Below are positions 44,135-53,088 of a stretch of DNA of 64,000 nucleotides, piece by piece. The position numbers and the translations under genes are program-made. Position 1 is the first letter of the stretch. Each line of letters opens with the position of its first letter. The notes under the pieces are model-generated. The model was not told where the DNA came from. It worked only from the letters and a program-made list of their open reading frames with translations, and made no database searches. The DNA is from an uncultured Litoreibacter sp. (GTDB lineage: Bacteria > Pseudomonadota > Alphaproteobacteria > Rhodobacterales > Rhodobacteraceae). The stretch lies in contig CANNGL010000003.1 in the NCBI GenBank assembly GCA_947504205.1, forward strand, positions 620,001 to 684,000. Direction: 5' to 3'.

Positions 44135-44652
44135 TGACCCGATCAGGTCGATATGTCGTGATGGGAGTATGCTCAACCGGCAAGTCTCATATCGGCGCCG
44201 CATTGGCGCAGGCTTTGCAGGGGGCCTTCATTGATGGAGACGATCTGCATCCGACGGCCAATGTCGAGAAGATGGCAAGCGGTCAACCCTTGAATGACGC
44301 AGATCGCGCGCCTTGGCTGGACCGGATTGGACAAGCCTTGTCCGACGCTGACCCGCCGGTTGTGGTTGCGTGCTCTGCCCTGAAGAAAGCATATCGCGCC
44401 CGGATACGCGCGGTTGCCGACAATACTGTTTTTCTACATCTGACCGGCCCACGTGAGGTGATCGAGCAGCGGATGCAGGCGCGCGAGGGGCATTTCATGC
44501 CGCTGTCACTGCTGGACAGTCAGCTTGCCACATTGGAGCCGTTGGATGATGACGAGGCAGGATTGGCGCTGGATATCAGCCTGTTGCCGTCAGAAATCGT
44601 AGCGGTGACACTTGCACGTTTGGAGGCGGGGCATGACACTGCGGGGTCATGA
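44134..44652 (+). CDS. gntK: gluconokinase
   Basis: 172 residues, GntK family. P-loop GVCSTGKS at 11-18 (the common form is GVSGSGKS), DGDDLHP acceptor-site motif, QPLNDADRAPWL, VVACSALKKAYR, and FMPLSLLDSQLATLEPL. Phosphorylates gluconate to 6-phosphogluconate, joining the Entner-Doudoroff pathway. ATG 44134 overlaps the idnO stop. Overlaps the lysR-type gene as ATGA. Confidence 0.93.
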   Translation: MTRSGRYVVMGVCSTGKSHIGAALAQALQGAFIDGDDLHPTANVEKMASGQPLNDADRAPWLDRIGQALSDADPPVVVACSALKKAYRARIRAVADNTVFLHLTGPREVIEQRMQAREGHFMPLSLLDSQLATLEPLDDDEAGLALDISLLPSEIVAVTLARLEAGHDTAGS

Positions 44653-45548
44653 CGCGCCTCAACATTGATCAGCTGAACACATTTCTTGCGGTTGTGCGCC
44701 TTGGGGGCGTTGGCAAGGCGTCGCATGGGCTAAATCTTACCCAACCCGCCGTTACCGCCCGGATCAAGAACCTTGAAGAGGCGTTGTCCTGCGAGCTGTT
44801 TGATCGCACGTCCAGTGGGATGAAACTCACCAAACGTGGTGAGCTTTTGCTGGCTCATGCAGAGAAGTTTGAGCATCTCGCGCAACAGATCGAGCAGGAT
44901 GTGGTTGATCCGGCGGGTATCGAGGGTCATCTGCGCCTCGGTGTGTCGGAGACGATTGCGCAATGCTGGCTGCCTGAGCTGATTTCCCGGCTGCACCAGA
45001 TGTATCCGAAGTTGGAAATCGAGTTTAACGTGGATATTTCCGTCAACCTCCGCTCCAGCCTGTTGAACAGGGAAATTGATCTGGCGATTTTGTTGGGCCC
45101 AATCTCGGAATATTCGGTAGATAACGTTGCTTTGCCTGGCTTTGATCTGGCGTGGTATGCATCAGCCTCGGCTGCGCGGCTCCAATCTGATGCCGCATAT
45201 CTGACTCGCCCGGTTCTGACTTATGCCCGCAACACCCGCCCGTTTCGCGAGCTTAAGGAGCTTTTGCTGGAACATGTCGGGCCGGACTTCTCGGTGTTTC
45301 CGTCTTCGTCGCTTTCGGCCTGTTTCCGGCTTGTCGAGGCTGATCTGGGGGTCGCTGCTTTGCCAAAGGTGCTTGGGCAGGATTTGGTGCAGGCCGGGCG
45401 CATTCGTGAATTCGATCCGGGGTGGGTGCCATCGCCGCTGGTGTTCTCGGCCTCCTACCTTGGAGAGCCCAACAGCCACCTGATCCGAACCAGCGCCAAT
45501 CTGGCGGAGGAGGTCGCAACTCAGTACATCAAGCATAAAATAATTTAA
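44649..45548 (+). CDS. LysR-family transcriptional regulator
   Basis: 299 residues. HTH at about 5-62 (LNTFLAVVRLGGVGKASHGLNLTQPAVTARIKNLE region), then a LysR substrate-binding domain with GHLRLGVSETIAQCWLP and DLAILLGPIS. Coupled to gntK by ATGA yet placed just upstream of the 5-oxoproline operon with a 75-base AT-rich gap (45549-45623), so it may control either. CATAAAAT (45534-45541) and ATTTTATG (45576-45583) form distant inverted arms across the gap. Confidence 0.92.
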   Translation: MTRLNIDQLNTFLAVVRLGGVGKASHGLNLTQPAVTARIKNLEEALSCELFDRTSSGMKLTKRGELLLAHAEKFEHLAQQIEQDVVDPAGIEGHLRLGVSETIAQCWLPELISRLHQMYPKLEIEFNVDISVNLRSSLLNREIDLAILLGPISEYSVDNVALPGFDLAWYASASAARLQSDAAYLTRPVLTYARNTRPFRELKELLLEHVGPDFSVFPSSSLSACFRLVEADLGVAALPKVLGQDLVQAGRIREFDPGWVPSPLVFSASYLGEPNSHLIRTSANLAEEVATQYIKHKII

Positions 45549-45623
45549 TGGAATGAGAGAAAAATATTCGATTTGATTTTATGTGCGCGGTGAGAGAGCG
45601 TTCCCATATTCCGGGGGATCGAT

Positions 45624-46445
45624 TTGAGCGACACGTATCAGCAGTTGAAGACCAGTACGCTGGCGGCCACGCGTGGTGCTATTCGCACAGGTGAATATGC
45701 CGCTCATACCGCTGGATTGGGCAAAGGATATCTGCAAGCCAATCTGGCTATTCTGCCGGAAGCCTACGCCTTGGATTTCATGCGATATTGTCAGCGTAAT
45801 CCCAAGCCGTGCCCGCTTGCAGGTGTATCTGATACAGGCAATCCGAACATGTTTACCCTGGGCCGTGACATTGATCTGCGCACGGACGTTCCAGCCTACA
45901 ATGTGTATCGGAACGGGAAGTTAGAGCGAGACGCGACCGATATCAGTGATCTTTGGTCGTCGGACCTCGTCGGGTTCGCCCTTGGCTGTTCCTTCACTTT
46001 TGAACATGCCTTGCAAGCGGCGGGTATCCCCGTCTGGCATATCGAGAACAATACAACCGTTCCTATGTTTCGTTCGAATATCGACACGGTTCCGGCCGGG
46101 CCTTTTTCAGGGAAGATGGTTGTGTCGATGCGGTCGGTTCCGGCGGACCGGGTTGATGAAGTTACCGCGATATCGCGACAATTCCCGTTGGCCCATGGCG
46201 CGCCTGTGCATGTGGGTGATCCCGAAAAGATCGGATTAGGCGATCTTTCTGCTCCGGAATGGGGCGATCCTGCCCCAGTCGGAGCCGATGAAATACCAGT
46301 GTTCTGGGCGTGTGGGGTGACCCCGCAAGTTGCGATTGAAGCGGCGAAGCTGCCGCTCTGCATCACCCATAAGCCGGGACATATGCTGATCACTGATATC
46401 CCGGAAGACGCAGAAACTCCGGTGATGACTTTCGACAAATCCTGA
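45624..46445 (+). CDS. DUF1445/YcsI-family putative hydro-lyase (possible D-glutamate cyclase)
   Basis: 273 residues. Conserved YcsI/DUF1445 segments: PEAYALDFMRYCQRNPKPCPL, DIDLRTDVPAYNVYR, DLVGFALGCSFTFEHAL, VWHIENNTTVPMF and ACGVTPQVAI. The family is annotated as hydro-lyase; its mammalian relative (DGLUCY) cyclises D-glutamate to 5-oxo-D-proline. It heads an operon with a TRAP transporter and 5-oxoprolinase, as ycsI sits near kipI/kipA/ycsF in Bacillus, which supports a 5-oxoproline link. Begins with TTG, GGGGG nearby. Unusual start may keep expression low. Confidence 0.85.
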   Translation: MSDTYQQLKTSTLAATRGAIRTGEYAAHTAGLGKGYLQANLAILPEAYALDFMRYCQRNPKPCPLAGVSDTGNPNMFTLGRDIDLRTDVPAYNVYRNGKLERDATDISDLWSSDLVGFALGCSFTFEHALQAAGIPVWHIENNTTVPMFRSNIDTVPAGPFSGKMVVSMRSVPADRVDEVTAISRQFPLAHGAPVHVGDPEKIGLGDLSAPEWGDPAPVGADEIPVFWACGVTPQVAIEAAKLPLCITHKPGHMLITDIPEDAETPVMTFDKS

Positions 46446-46471
46446 CAAAGCGACAATTCAACAAGGAGAAG

Positions 46472-47512
46472 ATGATGAAAAAGATGATGGGACTTGCGGC
46501 AGTGTCCGTTGCGATTGCAGCGCCAACGCTGGCCGAAGATCTGGCGGTGGTTGGGAGCTGGTCGAGCTTACCACTGCACAAGCAATATGAAGCCCCGTTT
46601 TGGGGAGAGACCTTGCCGGCGGCCTCTGGTGGCAACCTCAACGTATCCCTGACCACGCATAACCAGATGAACCTTGGGCTTGGCGATATTTATCCACTGC
46701 TGGGGCAAGGCGTCTATGATGTGGCCATGACAGTCGCAGATTATGCCGTGTCTGACGCCCCGGAACTGGAGGGTCTTGATGTGCCGCTTCTGGCGCTGAC
46801 CGCTGACGAGGCCCGCGCGATGGTCGATGCAGCCCGCCCAATGGTGTCTGACATCTACCGCGACCGATTCAACAGTCATGTTCTGGCCATTGCGCCCTAT
46901 CCTCCGCAGGTCGTGTTCTGCAATGCCGAGATTGCGGGACTTGATGATCTTGCCGGAAAGAAAATCCGGGCATCGGGCCGGATGACAGCGAAATTTCTGG
47001 AAGCCTTGGGTGCTGAAGGCGTGAATGTCAGCTTTTCCGAAGTGCCGGGCGCGCTGCAAAAAGGTGTCGTGGATTGCGCTGTTACCGGCGCAGGTTCCGG
47101 TTATTCGGCCGGGTGGTGGGAAGTGTCGACACATTTGTTGCCAATCCCGTTGGGCGGTTGGGACAGCGTTGTCACAGCGATCAATATGGACAAGTGGAAC
47201 AGCCTGGATGCTGCCACGCAGCAACTGATCTCGGTGCAAATTGCAGCCGAATTCGAAACACCGGCCTGGGCAAGCGCACAAGACGCTTTGGTCAATGACA
47301 TTGCGTGTTTGACCGGGAATGGCGATTGCCCATCTGGTGATGCGCGGTCAATGGCGCTTGTCGATGTCTCAGATGCTGACTTTGCAAAGGCGCGCGATGT
47401 GTTGGTTTCCGAAGTTCTTCCCGATTGGGCGGAACGCGCGGGCGACGATTGGGCCGCTCGCTGGAATGCCTCGGTCGGTGAAACAGTGGGTGTAACGATC
47501 GCCACCAACTGA
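46472..47512 (+). CDS. TRAP transporter substrate-binding protein (5-oxoproline cluster)
   Basis: 346 residues, DctP/TAXI-like fold of the DctP family. Signal peptide MMKKMMGLAAVSVAIAAPTLA, mature from EDLAVVGSW. Ligand motif KKIRASGRMTAKFLEALGAEGVNVSFSEVPGALQKGVVDCAVTG (read as KIRASGRM ... ALQKGVVD), where the Arg of IRASGR usually contacts the substrate carboxylate. AAGGAG before ATG. Followed by DctQ and DctM. 5-oxoproline (or D-/L-glutamate) is inferred from the flanking pxp genes. Confidence 0.93.
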   Translation: MMKKMMGLAAVSVAIAAPTLAEDLAVVGSWSSLPLHKQYEAPFWGETLPAASGGNLNVSLTTHNQMNLGLGDIYPLLGQGVYDVAMTVADYAVSDAPELEGLDVPLLALTADEARAMVDAARPMVSDIYRDRFNSHVLAIAPYPPQVVFCNAEIAGLDDLAGKKIRASGRMTAKFLEALGAEGVNVSFSEVPGALQKGVVDCAVTGAGSGYSAGWWEVSTHLLPIPLGGWDSVVTAINMDKWNSLDAATQQLISVQIAAEFETPAWASAQDALVNDIACLTGNGDCPSGDARSMALVDVSDADFAKARDVLVSEVLPDWAERAGDDWAARWNASVGETVGVTIATN

Positions 47513-47534
47513 TCGTAGCTTCTGGAGGCTTCCA

Positions 47535-48083
47535 ATGGCACTTCGCCTTTTGACAATTTTGCGCAAACTCAATCATTGGGTCGCGATCCTGATCGGGGTC
47601 ATGCTGATGGCCTGTGCTGCGCTTGTTCTTCTGGACATTGTCTCAAGGCAATTGGGAGCCTCACTTGGCGGGACCGACGAGATCAGCGGCTACGTGATGG
47701 CCATCGCGACGTCGTGGGGCATGGCCTATACCTTGCTGGAGCTGGGCCATGTGCGCATCGACTTCCTGCGCAGCCGGGGCGGCAGCAAGGTAAGAGCCGT
47801 CTTCGATTTGTTCTCTCTGGTGGTGCTCTGCGGCACGGTGACGTTGATTGCGGTCAAGTCGTGGCCTGTTCTGGAACGCTCGCTCAAGAATGGATCGACT
47901 GCGAATACCCCGCTGGAGACACCACTAGTTCTGGTTCAGACGCCATGGTTTCTGGGCTGGGTCTGGTTTGCCATTGTCGGATGGCTCACGTTCGTTGCGG
48001 CGGCAGCGCTTGTCATGCGCGGCGAGTTCAGCACGTCAGAGCAGACCATCGGCGTCTTCGGGGAAGAGGATGCAGCGCTATGA
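47535..48083 (+). CDS. dctQ: TRAP transporter small membrane subunit DctQ
   Basis: 182 residues with four hydrophobic helices (about 15-37, 49-70, 90-110, 134-160). Family features LDIVSRQLGASLGGTDEISGYVMAIATSW resemble the DctQ core (ARTDEISGY-type). GGAGG eight bases before ATG 47535. Overlaps dctM as ATGA. Bridges the binding protein to the large permease. Confidence 0.9.
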   Translation: MALRLLTILRKLNHWVAILIGVMLMACAALVLLDIVSRQLGASLGGTDEISGYVMAIATSWGMAYTLLELGHVRIDFLRSRGGSKVRAVFDLFSLVVLCGTVTLIAVKSWPVLERSLKNGSTANTPLETPLVLVQTPWFLGWVWFAIVGWLTFVAAAALVMRGEFSTSEQTIGVFGEEDAAL

Positions 48084-49363
48084 TCGGCTACGTCTCCCTT
48101 GGGCTACTGGGGCTGTTGACACTGTCGATCCCCGTCGGGATTGTTCTATTCTTGCTGGGGTTCGGCGTTGACGCTTTTTTCAGTCCGTTTCCGTTGATCA
48201 AGGGGCTTGGCAATCTTGTCTGGTCCACGTCTAACAACGCAACTCTGATCGCTATTCCCTTCTTCGTCTTGTTGGGTGAGGTGCTGGTGCGGTCCGGTAT
48301 CGCAACCCGCACCTATGCCGCGCTGGATCGTTGGGTCAGCTGGCTGCCGGGTGGCTTGGTGCACGCCAATATCGCGACGGCCACGATGTTTTCTGCGACC
48401 TCTGGATCGTCCGTCGCTACAGCGGCTACCGTGGCCACGGTAGCCATGCCGCAGGCGGAGCGGTTGGGCTATGATCCAAAGCTTTTCTCGGGGGCGATCG
48501 CCGCAGGCGGCACATTGGGCATCATGATCCCACCCTCCATCAATCTGATCGTCTACGGGTTCCTTACGCAAACATCGATCCCACGGCTCTTTCTGGCCGG
48601 CTTGGTTCCGGGGCTGGCATTGGCGCTAGGCTTCATCCTCATCACAGTTCTGATCTGCCTTATCCGCCCCTCTCTCGGGGGCGCCCGGCGCTTTTTCCCT
48701 GTCGCCGAAATGCTGCGCGCCCTGCTGCAACTGGTGCCGATCATTCTGCTTTTCACGATGATCATCGGATCAATCTACAAAGGCTGGGCCACGCCGACCG
48801 AGGCCGCCGCCGTCGGGGTCGCGGGGGCCATCGCGATTGCTGCCGCTTTTGGTGGCGTCAGCCTGAAGATGTTCGCGGAGAGCATATTGGGCACAGTCAA
48901 GATCACCTCGATGATCATGCTCGTCATTATCGGCGCGTCGTTCCTGAATTTCACCTTGGCCTCTGCCGGGTTGGGCAATGAGTTGCGCGGCTTTCTTGGC
49001 GGGTTGGGTCTGTCACCTCTGATGACCATTTTGGTTGTTGTGGGCATCTACATCGTGCTGGGGTTTTTCATCGAGACCCTGTCGTTGATGGTGGTGACGA
49101 TCCCGATCATTGTGCCTTTGGTGATAGAGCAAGGCTACGATCCGATCTGGTTTGGCATTCTCATGATTGTACTGATCGAAATGGCCTTGATCACGCCGCC
49201 TGTTGGCCTGAACCTCTATGTTGTGCAGGGGGCGAGAAAGAGCGGTAAGATGAGCGAAGTGATGCTGGGGACAATTCCTTACGTGTTGGCGATGCTGGCC
49301 ATGGTCGCGGCGTTGATCGCGTTCCCGCAAATCGCTTTGATGTTGCCGGATGCGTTGCAATAG
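48080..49363 (+). CDS. dctM: TRAP transporter large permease DctM
   Basis: 427 residues, about twelve helices. DctM marks: AIPFFVLLGEVLVRSG, GGLVHANIATATMFSATSGSSVATAATVA, GTLGIMIPPSINLIVYG, and the C-terminal ITPPVGLNLYVVQG. Na+-driven permease. The start at 48080 overlaps the DctQ stop; a longer reading from 47576 runs through dctQ in another frame. 27 bases before pxpB. Confidence 0.95.
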   Translation: MIGYVSLGLLGLLTLSIPVGIVLFLLGFGVDAFFSPFPLIKGLGNLVWSTSNNATLIAIPFFVLLGEVLVRSGIATRTYAALDRWVSWLPGGLVHANIATATMFSATSGSSVATAATVATVAMPQAERLGYDPKLFSGAIAAGGTLGIMIPPSINLIVYGFLTQTSIPRLFLAGLVPGLALALGFILITVLICLIRPSLGGARRFFPVAEMLRALLQLVPIILLFTMIIGSIYKGWATPTEAAAVGVAGAIAIAAAFGGVSLKMFAESILGTVKITSMIMLVIIGASFLNFTLASAGLGNELRGFLGGLGLSPLMTILVVVGIYIVLGFFIETLSLMVVTIPIIVPLVIEQGYDPIWFGILMIVLIEMALITPPVGLNLYVVQGARKSGKMSEVMLGTIPYVLAMLAMVAALIAFPQIALMLPDALQ

Positions 49364-49390
49364 GCTGACCAATCACGTGAAGATGCACCC

Positions 49391-50146
49391 ATGACGCAAG
49401 ACGCATCCCAGCCTGTTGACGACTGGCCAGTCATTCGAACGGTCGGCTTTGACGGCTTTCTCGTCAGCTTCTCGGATCATTTGAGTGAAGGCGCCAACCG
49501 GGCGGCGTTGGCCTTTCGCAATGCTCTTGAAGGAGAAAGTTGGTCAGGTGTCGAGGAAACCTCGACCTCACTGGTATCCACTTATCTGCGCTTTGATCCG
49601 CTGTCGCAAAGCCATGCTCAGATGCGCGCGCGGCTGATGTCGTTGCTTGAGACGCAAGATTGGTTCGAAGCGCCGCTGCATTCTGGTCGCAAGCTGTGGC
49701 ATGTGCCGACGGTGTATGGAACAGACATGGCGCCCCAGCTGGAGGAGGCCGCCCTATTGGCCGGGATGACCGCCGAAGAGGCGATTGCATCGGTCTCTCA
49801 AACCCGCGTCCGCGTGCTGACAATAGGCTTTGCACCCGGCCAGCCTTATCTGGGTGAGCTTGCCAACGCATGGGATATTCCGCGTCAGACGGAACTGACC
49901 AAGGCCGTGCCGGAAGGGGCTTTGACAATAGCGATCCGTCAATTGGTGCTGTTTTCGGTTTCGGCCCCGACAGGATGGCGTCATATCGGCCAAACCGCCT
50001 TGCGGCTCTTTCATCCGGAGGCGGAGGACCCGTTTGTCTTGCGACCGGGTGACGAGGTTCTCTTTGAGCCGACCAGTCCGGATGCCCTGAGTGCCATGCG
50101 TAAGGAAGATCGCAACGGTGGTGCGACCTATGAGGTGCTGACGTGA
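49391..50146 (+). CDS. pxpB: 5-oxoprolinase subunit PxpB (KipI-like)
   Basis: 251 residues. KipI/allophanate hydrolase subunit 1 domain: GFDGFLVSFSD near the N-terminus, TIGFAPGQPYLGEL (about 139-152) corresponding to the GFxPGFxYLG motif. With PxpA and PxpC it hydrolyses 5-oxoproline to glutamate with ATP. Overlaps pxpC as GTGA. The N-terminal part (about 15 residues) is longer than needed; no strong Shine-Dalgarno seen. Confidence 0.92.
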   Translation: MTQDASQPVDDWPVIRTVGFDGFLVSFSDHLSEGANRAALAFRNALEGESWSGVEETSTSLVSTYLRFDPLSQSHAQMRARLMSLLETQDWFEAPLHSGRKLWHVPTVYGTDMAPQLEEAALLAGMTAEEAIASVSQTRVRVLTIGFAPGQPYLGELANAWDIPRQTELTKAVPEGALTIAIRQLVLFSVSAPTGWRHIGQTALRLFHPEAEDPFVLRPGDEVLFEPTSPDALSAMRKEDRNGGATYEVLT

Positions 50147-51171
50147 GTGCCGAGGTAATCATTCATCGCGCAGGGCCGGGGCTGACGGTTCAGGATTTCG
50201 GTCGGCCGGGGTATCTGGCCTTTGGGCTGTCACGCGGCGGTGCGGCTGACAGGCTCGCTCTGGCGGAGGGTGCTGCGTTGCTCGGGCAAGGCGAGGCATG
50301 TGCTGCTATTGAGATGGCTGGAACGGGTGGTGAATTCGAGGTCACTGGCGATGTCATCATTGCTTTGTCGGGTGCGCCGATGAAGGCCAGCGTCGACGGG
50401 GAGCGTTTGCCGTGGAATACGACCCATGTTTTAGGACAAGGTGCTCGGCTCTCTATCGGTGGAACAGAGGCTGGCAACTATGGTTATCTGCATTTCGCCG
50501 GTGGTGTTGGCGGTCGTCGGCTGTTGAATGCTGAAGGTGCGCACTTGACTGCAGGTTTGGGGCGTACTCTGCAAGCTGGCGACCAGATTGCCCTTGGCGA
50601 TTGCACCGCCAAGGGCGAAGCGGGCATGACGCTGGATGTCCGGCCGCGTTTTTCTGGTGGGACCGTGCGCGTGGTGCCAAGCCTTCAAACCCATATTTTC
50701 GGGGAAAGTGAGACAGCACGTTTCGAAGCTTCAGAATTCAAGCGCGATGCACGGGGCAATCGAATGGGTGCGCGTTTCCTGCCCTCTGGGGATGGGTTCC
50801 AAGCGGCCTCCGGTTTGAGCATCTTGTCCGAGGTAATCGTTCCAGGGGACATTCAGGTCACAGGGGACGGGACACCTTTTGTTTTGCTGAGTGAATGCCA
50901 GACCACAGGTGGCTATCCAAGGATTGGGGCCGTTTTGCCTGCGGACCTTCCGATTGTCGCGCAAGCGCAGCCGGGCGCCACACTGCGCTTCAAGTTTGTC
51001 GAGCTTGCGGAAGCCGTGGAGATTGAGCGCCGTGAGCGTGATTATCGCACCAAGCTGCACAAAGCGGTGAGGCCACTGATCCGGGATCCTGCGCAGATGC
51101 ATGATCTGCTGTCGTATCAGTTGATCAGTGGTATGACCGCAGGCGATGACATGGAAAGGGAGGCGCAATGA
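50143..51171 (+). CDS. pxpC: 5-oxoprolinase subunit PxpC (KipA-like)
   Basis: 342 residues. KipA/allophanate hydrolase subunit 2 (AHS2) domain: AGPGLTVQDFGRPGYLAFGLSRGGAADRLAL at 6-36 region (read GLTVQDFGRPGY) is diagnostic, also FVLLSECQTTGGYPRIGAVLPADLP. GTG start overlapping pxpB. Forms the ATP-dependent complex with PxpB and PxpA. Overlaps pxpA as ATGA. Confidence 0.93.
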   Translation: MSAEVIIHRAGPGLTVQDFGRPGYLAFGLSRGGAADRLALAEGAALLGQGEACAAIEMAGTGGEFEVTGDVIIALSGAPMKASVDGERLPWNTTHVLGQGARLSIGGTEAGNYGYLHFAGGVGGRRLLNAEGAHLTAGLGRTLQAGDQIALGDCTAKGEAGMTLDVRPRFSGGTVRVVPSLQTHIFGESETARFEASEFKRDARGNRMGARFLPSGDGFQAASGLSILSEVIVPGDIQVTGDGTPFVLLSECQTTGGYPRIGAVLPADLPIVAQAQPGATLRFKFVELAEAVEIERRERDYRTKLHKAVRPLIRDPAQMHDLLSYQLISGMTAGDDMEREAQ

Positions 51172-51941
51172 GCAAGCATGTCGATTTGAATGCCGATATG
51201 GGCGAGAGCTTTGGCCCTTGGGTTATGGGCAACGATACAGCGCTGCTGGACGTGGTGACTTCGGCCAATGTAGCTTGTGGGTTTCACGCGGGCGATCCCG
51301 ATGTGATGGCCCAGACCATGAAGACTGCGATTGCGCGCGGCGTTGGTATCGGGGCGCATCCCGGGTTTGCTGATCTTCAGGGGTTTGGCCGCCGCAGGTT
51401 CAACCTGCCTCACGACAGCCTTGCCACGCTTGTCCAATACCAGATCGGTGCGGCTCAGGCGATGGCTCGGGCACACGGATCCGAGGTGCGCCATATCAAG
51501 CTGCATGGCGCAATGGCGAATATGGCCTCTGAAGATTTGGACATGGCGATGGTGTGTTATCGCGCAGTTCAGGCGGTGGCTCCGGACGCAATCATTATGG
51601 TTCTTGCTGGAACGGCTCAGCAGGAAGCAGTGCGTCAACTTGGTTGTAAAGCCGCCTGCGAAATCTTTGCGGATCGCGCCTACAATGATGACTGCACCTT
51701 AGTGGATCGCAGCCTCCCCGGAGCGGTCATCCATGACGCGGACGAGGCGTCGCGCCGCATTGTCGAGATGGTTCAAGCGGAAGCCATTATTACCGCCAGC
51801 GGAAAGAAAATCTCCACGCCGATTGATACAATCTGCTTGCATGGTGACACCGCAGAAGCCGTTACAATCGCCACCCGTCTGAAGACAGCGCTTCAGGATG
51901 CCGGGATTGCTTTGGAAAAATTCGAAGGGCGTATTCTCTAG
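51168..51941 (+). CDS. pxpA: 5-oxoprolinase subunit PxpA (LamB/YcsF family)
   Basis: 257 residues. LNADMGESFGPW at 6-17 with the metal/substrate Asp-Glu motif, ANVACGFHAGDP, GAHPGFADLQGFGRR, IKLHGAMANM, and FADRAYNDDCTLVDRS. Completes the pxpBCA enzyme converting 5-oxoproline to glutamate in the cytoplasm. Last gene of the operon; converges on the enolase-superfamily gene with a 16-base gap. Confidence 0.95.
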   Translation: MSKHVDLNADMGESFGPWVMGNDTALLDVVTSANVACGFHAGDPDVMAQTMKTAIARGVGIGAHPGFADLQGFGRRRFNLPHDSLATLVQYQIGAAQAMARAHGSEVRHIKLHGAMANMASEDLDMAMVCYRAVQAVAPDAIIMVLAGTAQQEAVRQLGCKAACEIFADRAYNDDCTLVDRSLPGAVIHDADEASRRIVEMVQAEAIITASGKKISTPIDTICLHGDTAEAVTIATRLKTALQDAGIALEKFEGRIL

Positions 51942-51957
51942 GCGATTGGTTTTCAGG

Positions 51958-53079
51958 TCAGACCAGCGACGCTGTTCTGTACTTTTCCAGTTGGTCCGGA
52001 TCTGGCGTCACGCCAAGTCCGGGAGCTGTTGGCACATGGACCTGACCGTGTTTCACCGGGAAGGGCTCCGTCGCGATCTCACCCACCGCGTAGTAGGTGG
52101 ACATGTAGAATTCGCAGCCAAGCATCAAATCGGGGATCGCGGCCATCAGATGAGTGCCGGCAGCATGAGCGATGGATGTCTCGAACATGCAGCCGCCATA
52201 AACCTCGATGCCGGCCGCTCTGGCGATTGCCGCGACTTCCACGCAGCGTCGAATGCCGCCCGATTTCATGACTTTCAGCGAGAAGATATCCGCCATCCCG
52301 AGAGCCACACCCGTTAGGGCGTCGCGTACCCCAAACACGGATTCGTCCGCCATTACTGGTACATCAACGGCCTTGGTGATCACTGCAAGTGCCTCTCTTT
52401 CATGTCGTTTTACTGGCTGCTCGACAAAAGTTGGGCGAAACGCCTCGAGATCCCGAATGCAGCGGATAGCATCGAATGCGGGCAGACCCTGATTGTAGTC
52501 GATGCGCAGATCAATTGCATCACCATAGCTCTTGCGCAGAGCCTCCAGGCGCATCAGATCAAATTTGTGATCTGCAAAACCTGTTTTGAGTTTGAATAGC
52601 CGGACGCCATCCTCCCATAGCGCGGCGATATCGTCCTGATCTGCAGCAAAGTCAGGATTGGCGACCGAGAAGCTCATCGGAATTGCATCGCGTTGCCGCC
52701 CCCCAATGAGCTCGGCGATGGGCATACCGGAAATCTGTCCTGTTATGTCTAACAAAGCGCATTCTAGTGCGGCTTTCGCCTCGGTATGGCCGACGATGAT
52801 TTTGTTTGCCTGACTCATGATCGTTTCGACCTGAACAGGATCCTTTCCTACCACATGAGGGCGTAGATGAGTGTGCAATGCCGCGGTGTTGCCCTCAACA
52901 GTGCCGGTGAAAACCGGCCAAGGTGAGGCCTCGCCCCAACCGGTCAATCCGGTATCCGTCGTAAGTTCCAAAAGAATGGCGTTGATACCCGCGACATCCC
53001 CCGAGCCATGCGAATGCACGGCTTTTGCCGGGATGAAGACCGTGTGCACCCTCATGGAAGAGATGATGTGTTCAGACAT
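51958..53079 (-). CDS. enolase-superfamily enzyme, muconate-lactonizing subgroup (epimerase/racemase/dehydratase)
   Basis: 373 residues. Capping domain then (beta/alpha)7-beta barrel. Acid-base lysines Lys163 and Lys165 (LFKLKTG), metal ligands Asp194 (RIDYNQ), Glu220 (FVEQP) and Asp245 (MADES), opposite-face Lys269 (SLKVMK). The KxK plus Lys269 pattern is that of MLE-subgroup epimerases such as N-succinylamino-acid racemases, dipeptide epimerases and betaine epimerases; cis-3-hydroxyproline dehydratase is another relative. GAGGG before the start. Nine bases downstream of the Asp/Glu-racemase gene, in the operon led by a GntR regulator. Substrate unknown. Confidence 0.9.
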   Translation of the reverse strand: MSEHIISSMRVHTVFIPAKAVHSHGSGDVAGINAILLELTTDTGLTGWGEASPWPVFTGTVEGNTAALHTHLRPHVVGKDPVQVETIMSQANKIIVGHTEAKAALECALLDITGQISGMPIAELIGGRQRDAIPMSFSVANPDFAADQDDIAALWEDGVRLFKLKTGFADHKFDLMRLEALRKSYGDAIDLRIDYNQGLPAFDAIRCIRDLEAFRPTFVEQPVKRHEREALAVITKAVDVPVMADESVFGVRDALTGVALGMADIFSLKVMKSGGIRRCVEVAAIARAAGIEVYGGCMFETSIAHAAGTHLMAAIPDLMLGCEFYMSTYYAVGEIATEPFPVKHGQVHVPTAPGLGVTPDPDQLEKYRTASLV

Positions 53080-53088
53080 AATGAGCCC

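Noticed and set aside
47576-48079. Long N-terminal extension of the first dctM frame
   Set aside because: It runs through dctQ in another frame; the family N-terminus begins at 48080, where ATG overlaps the dctQ stop.
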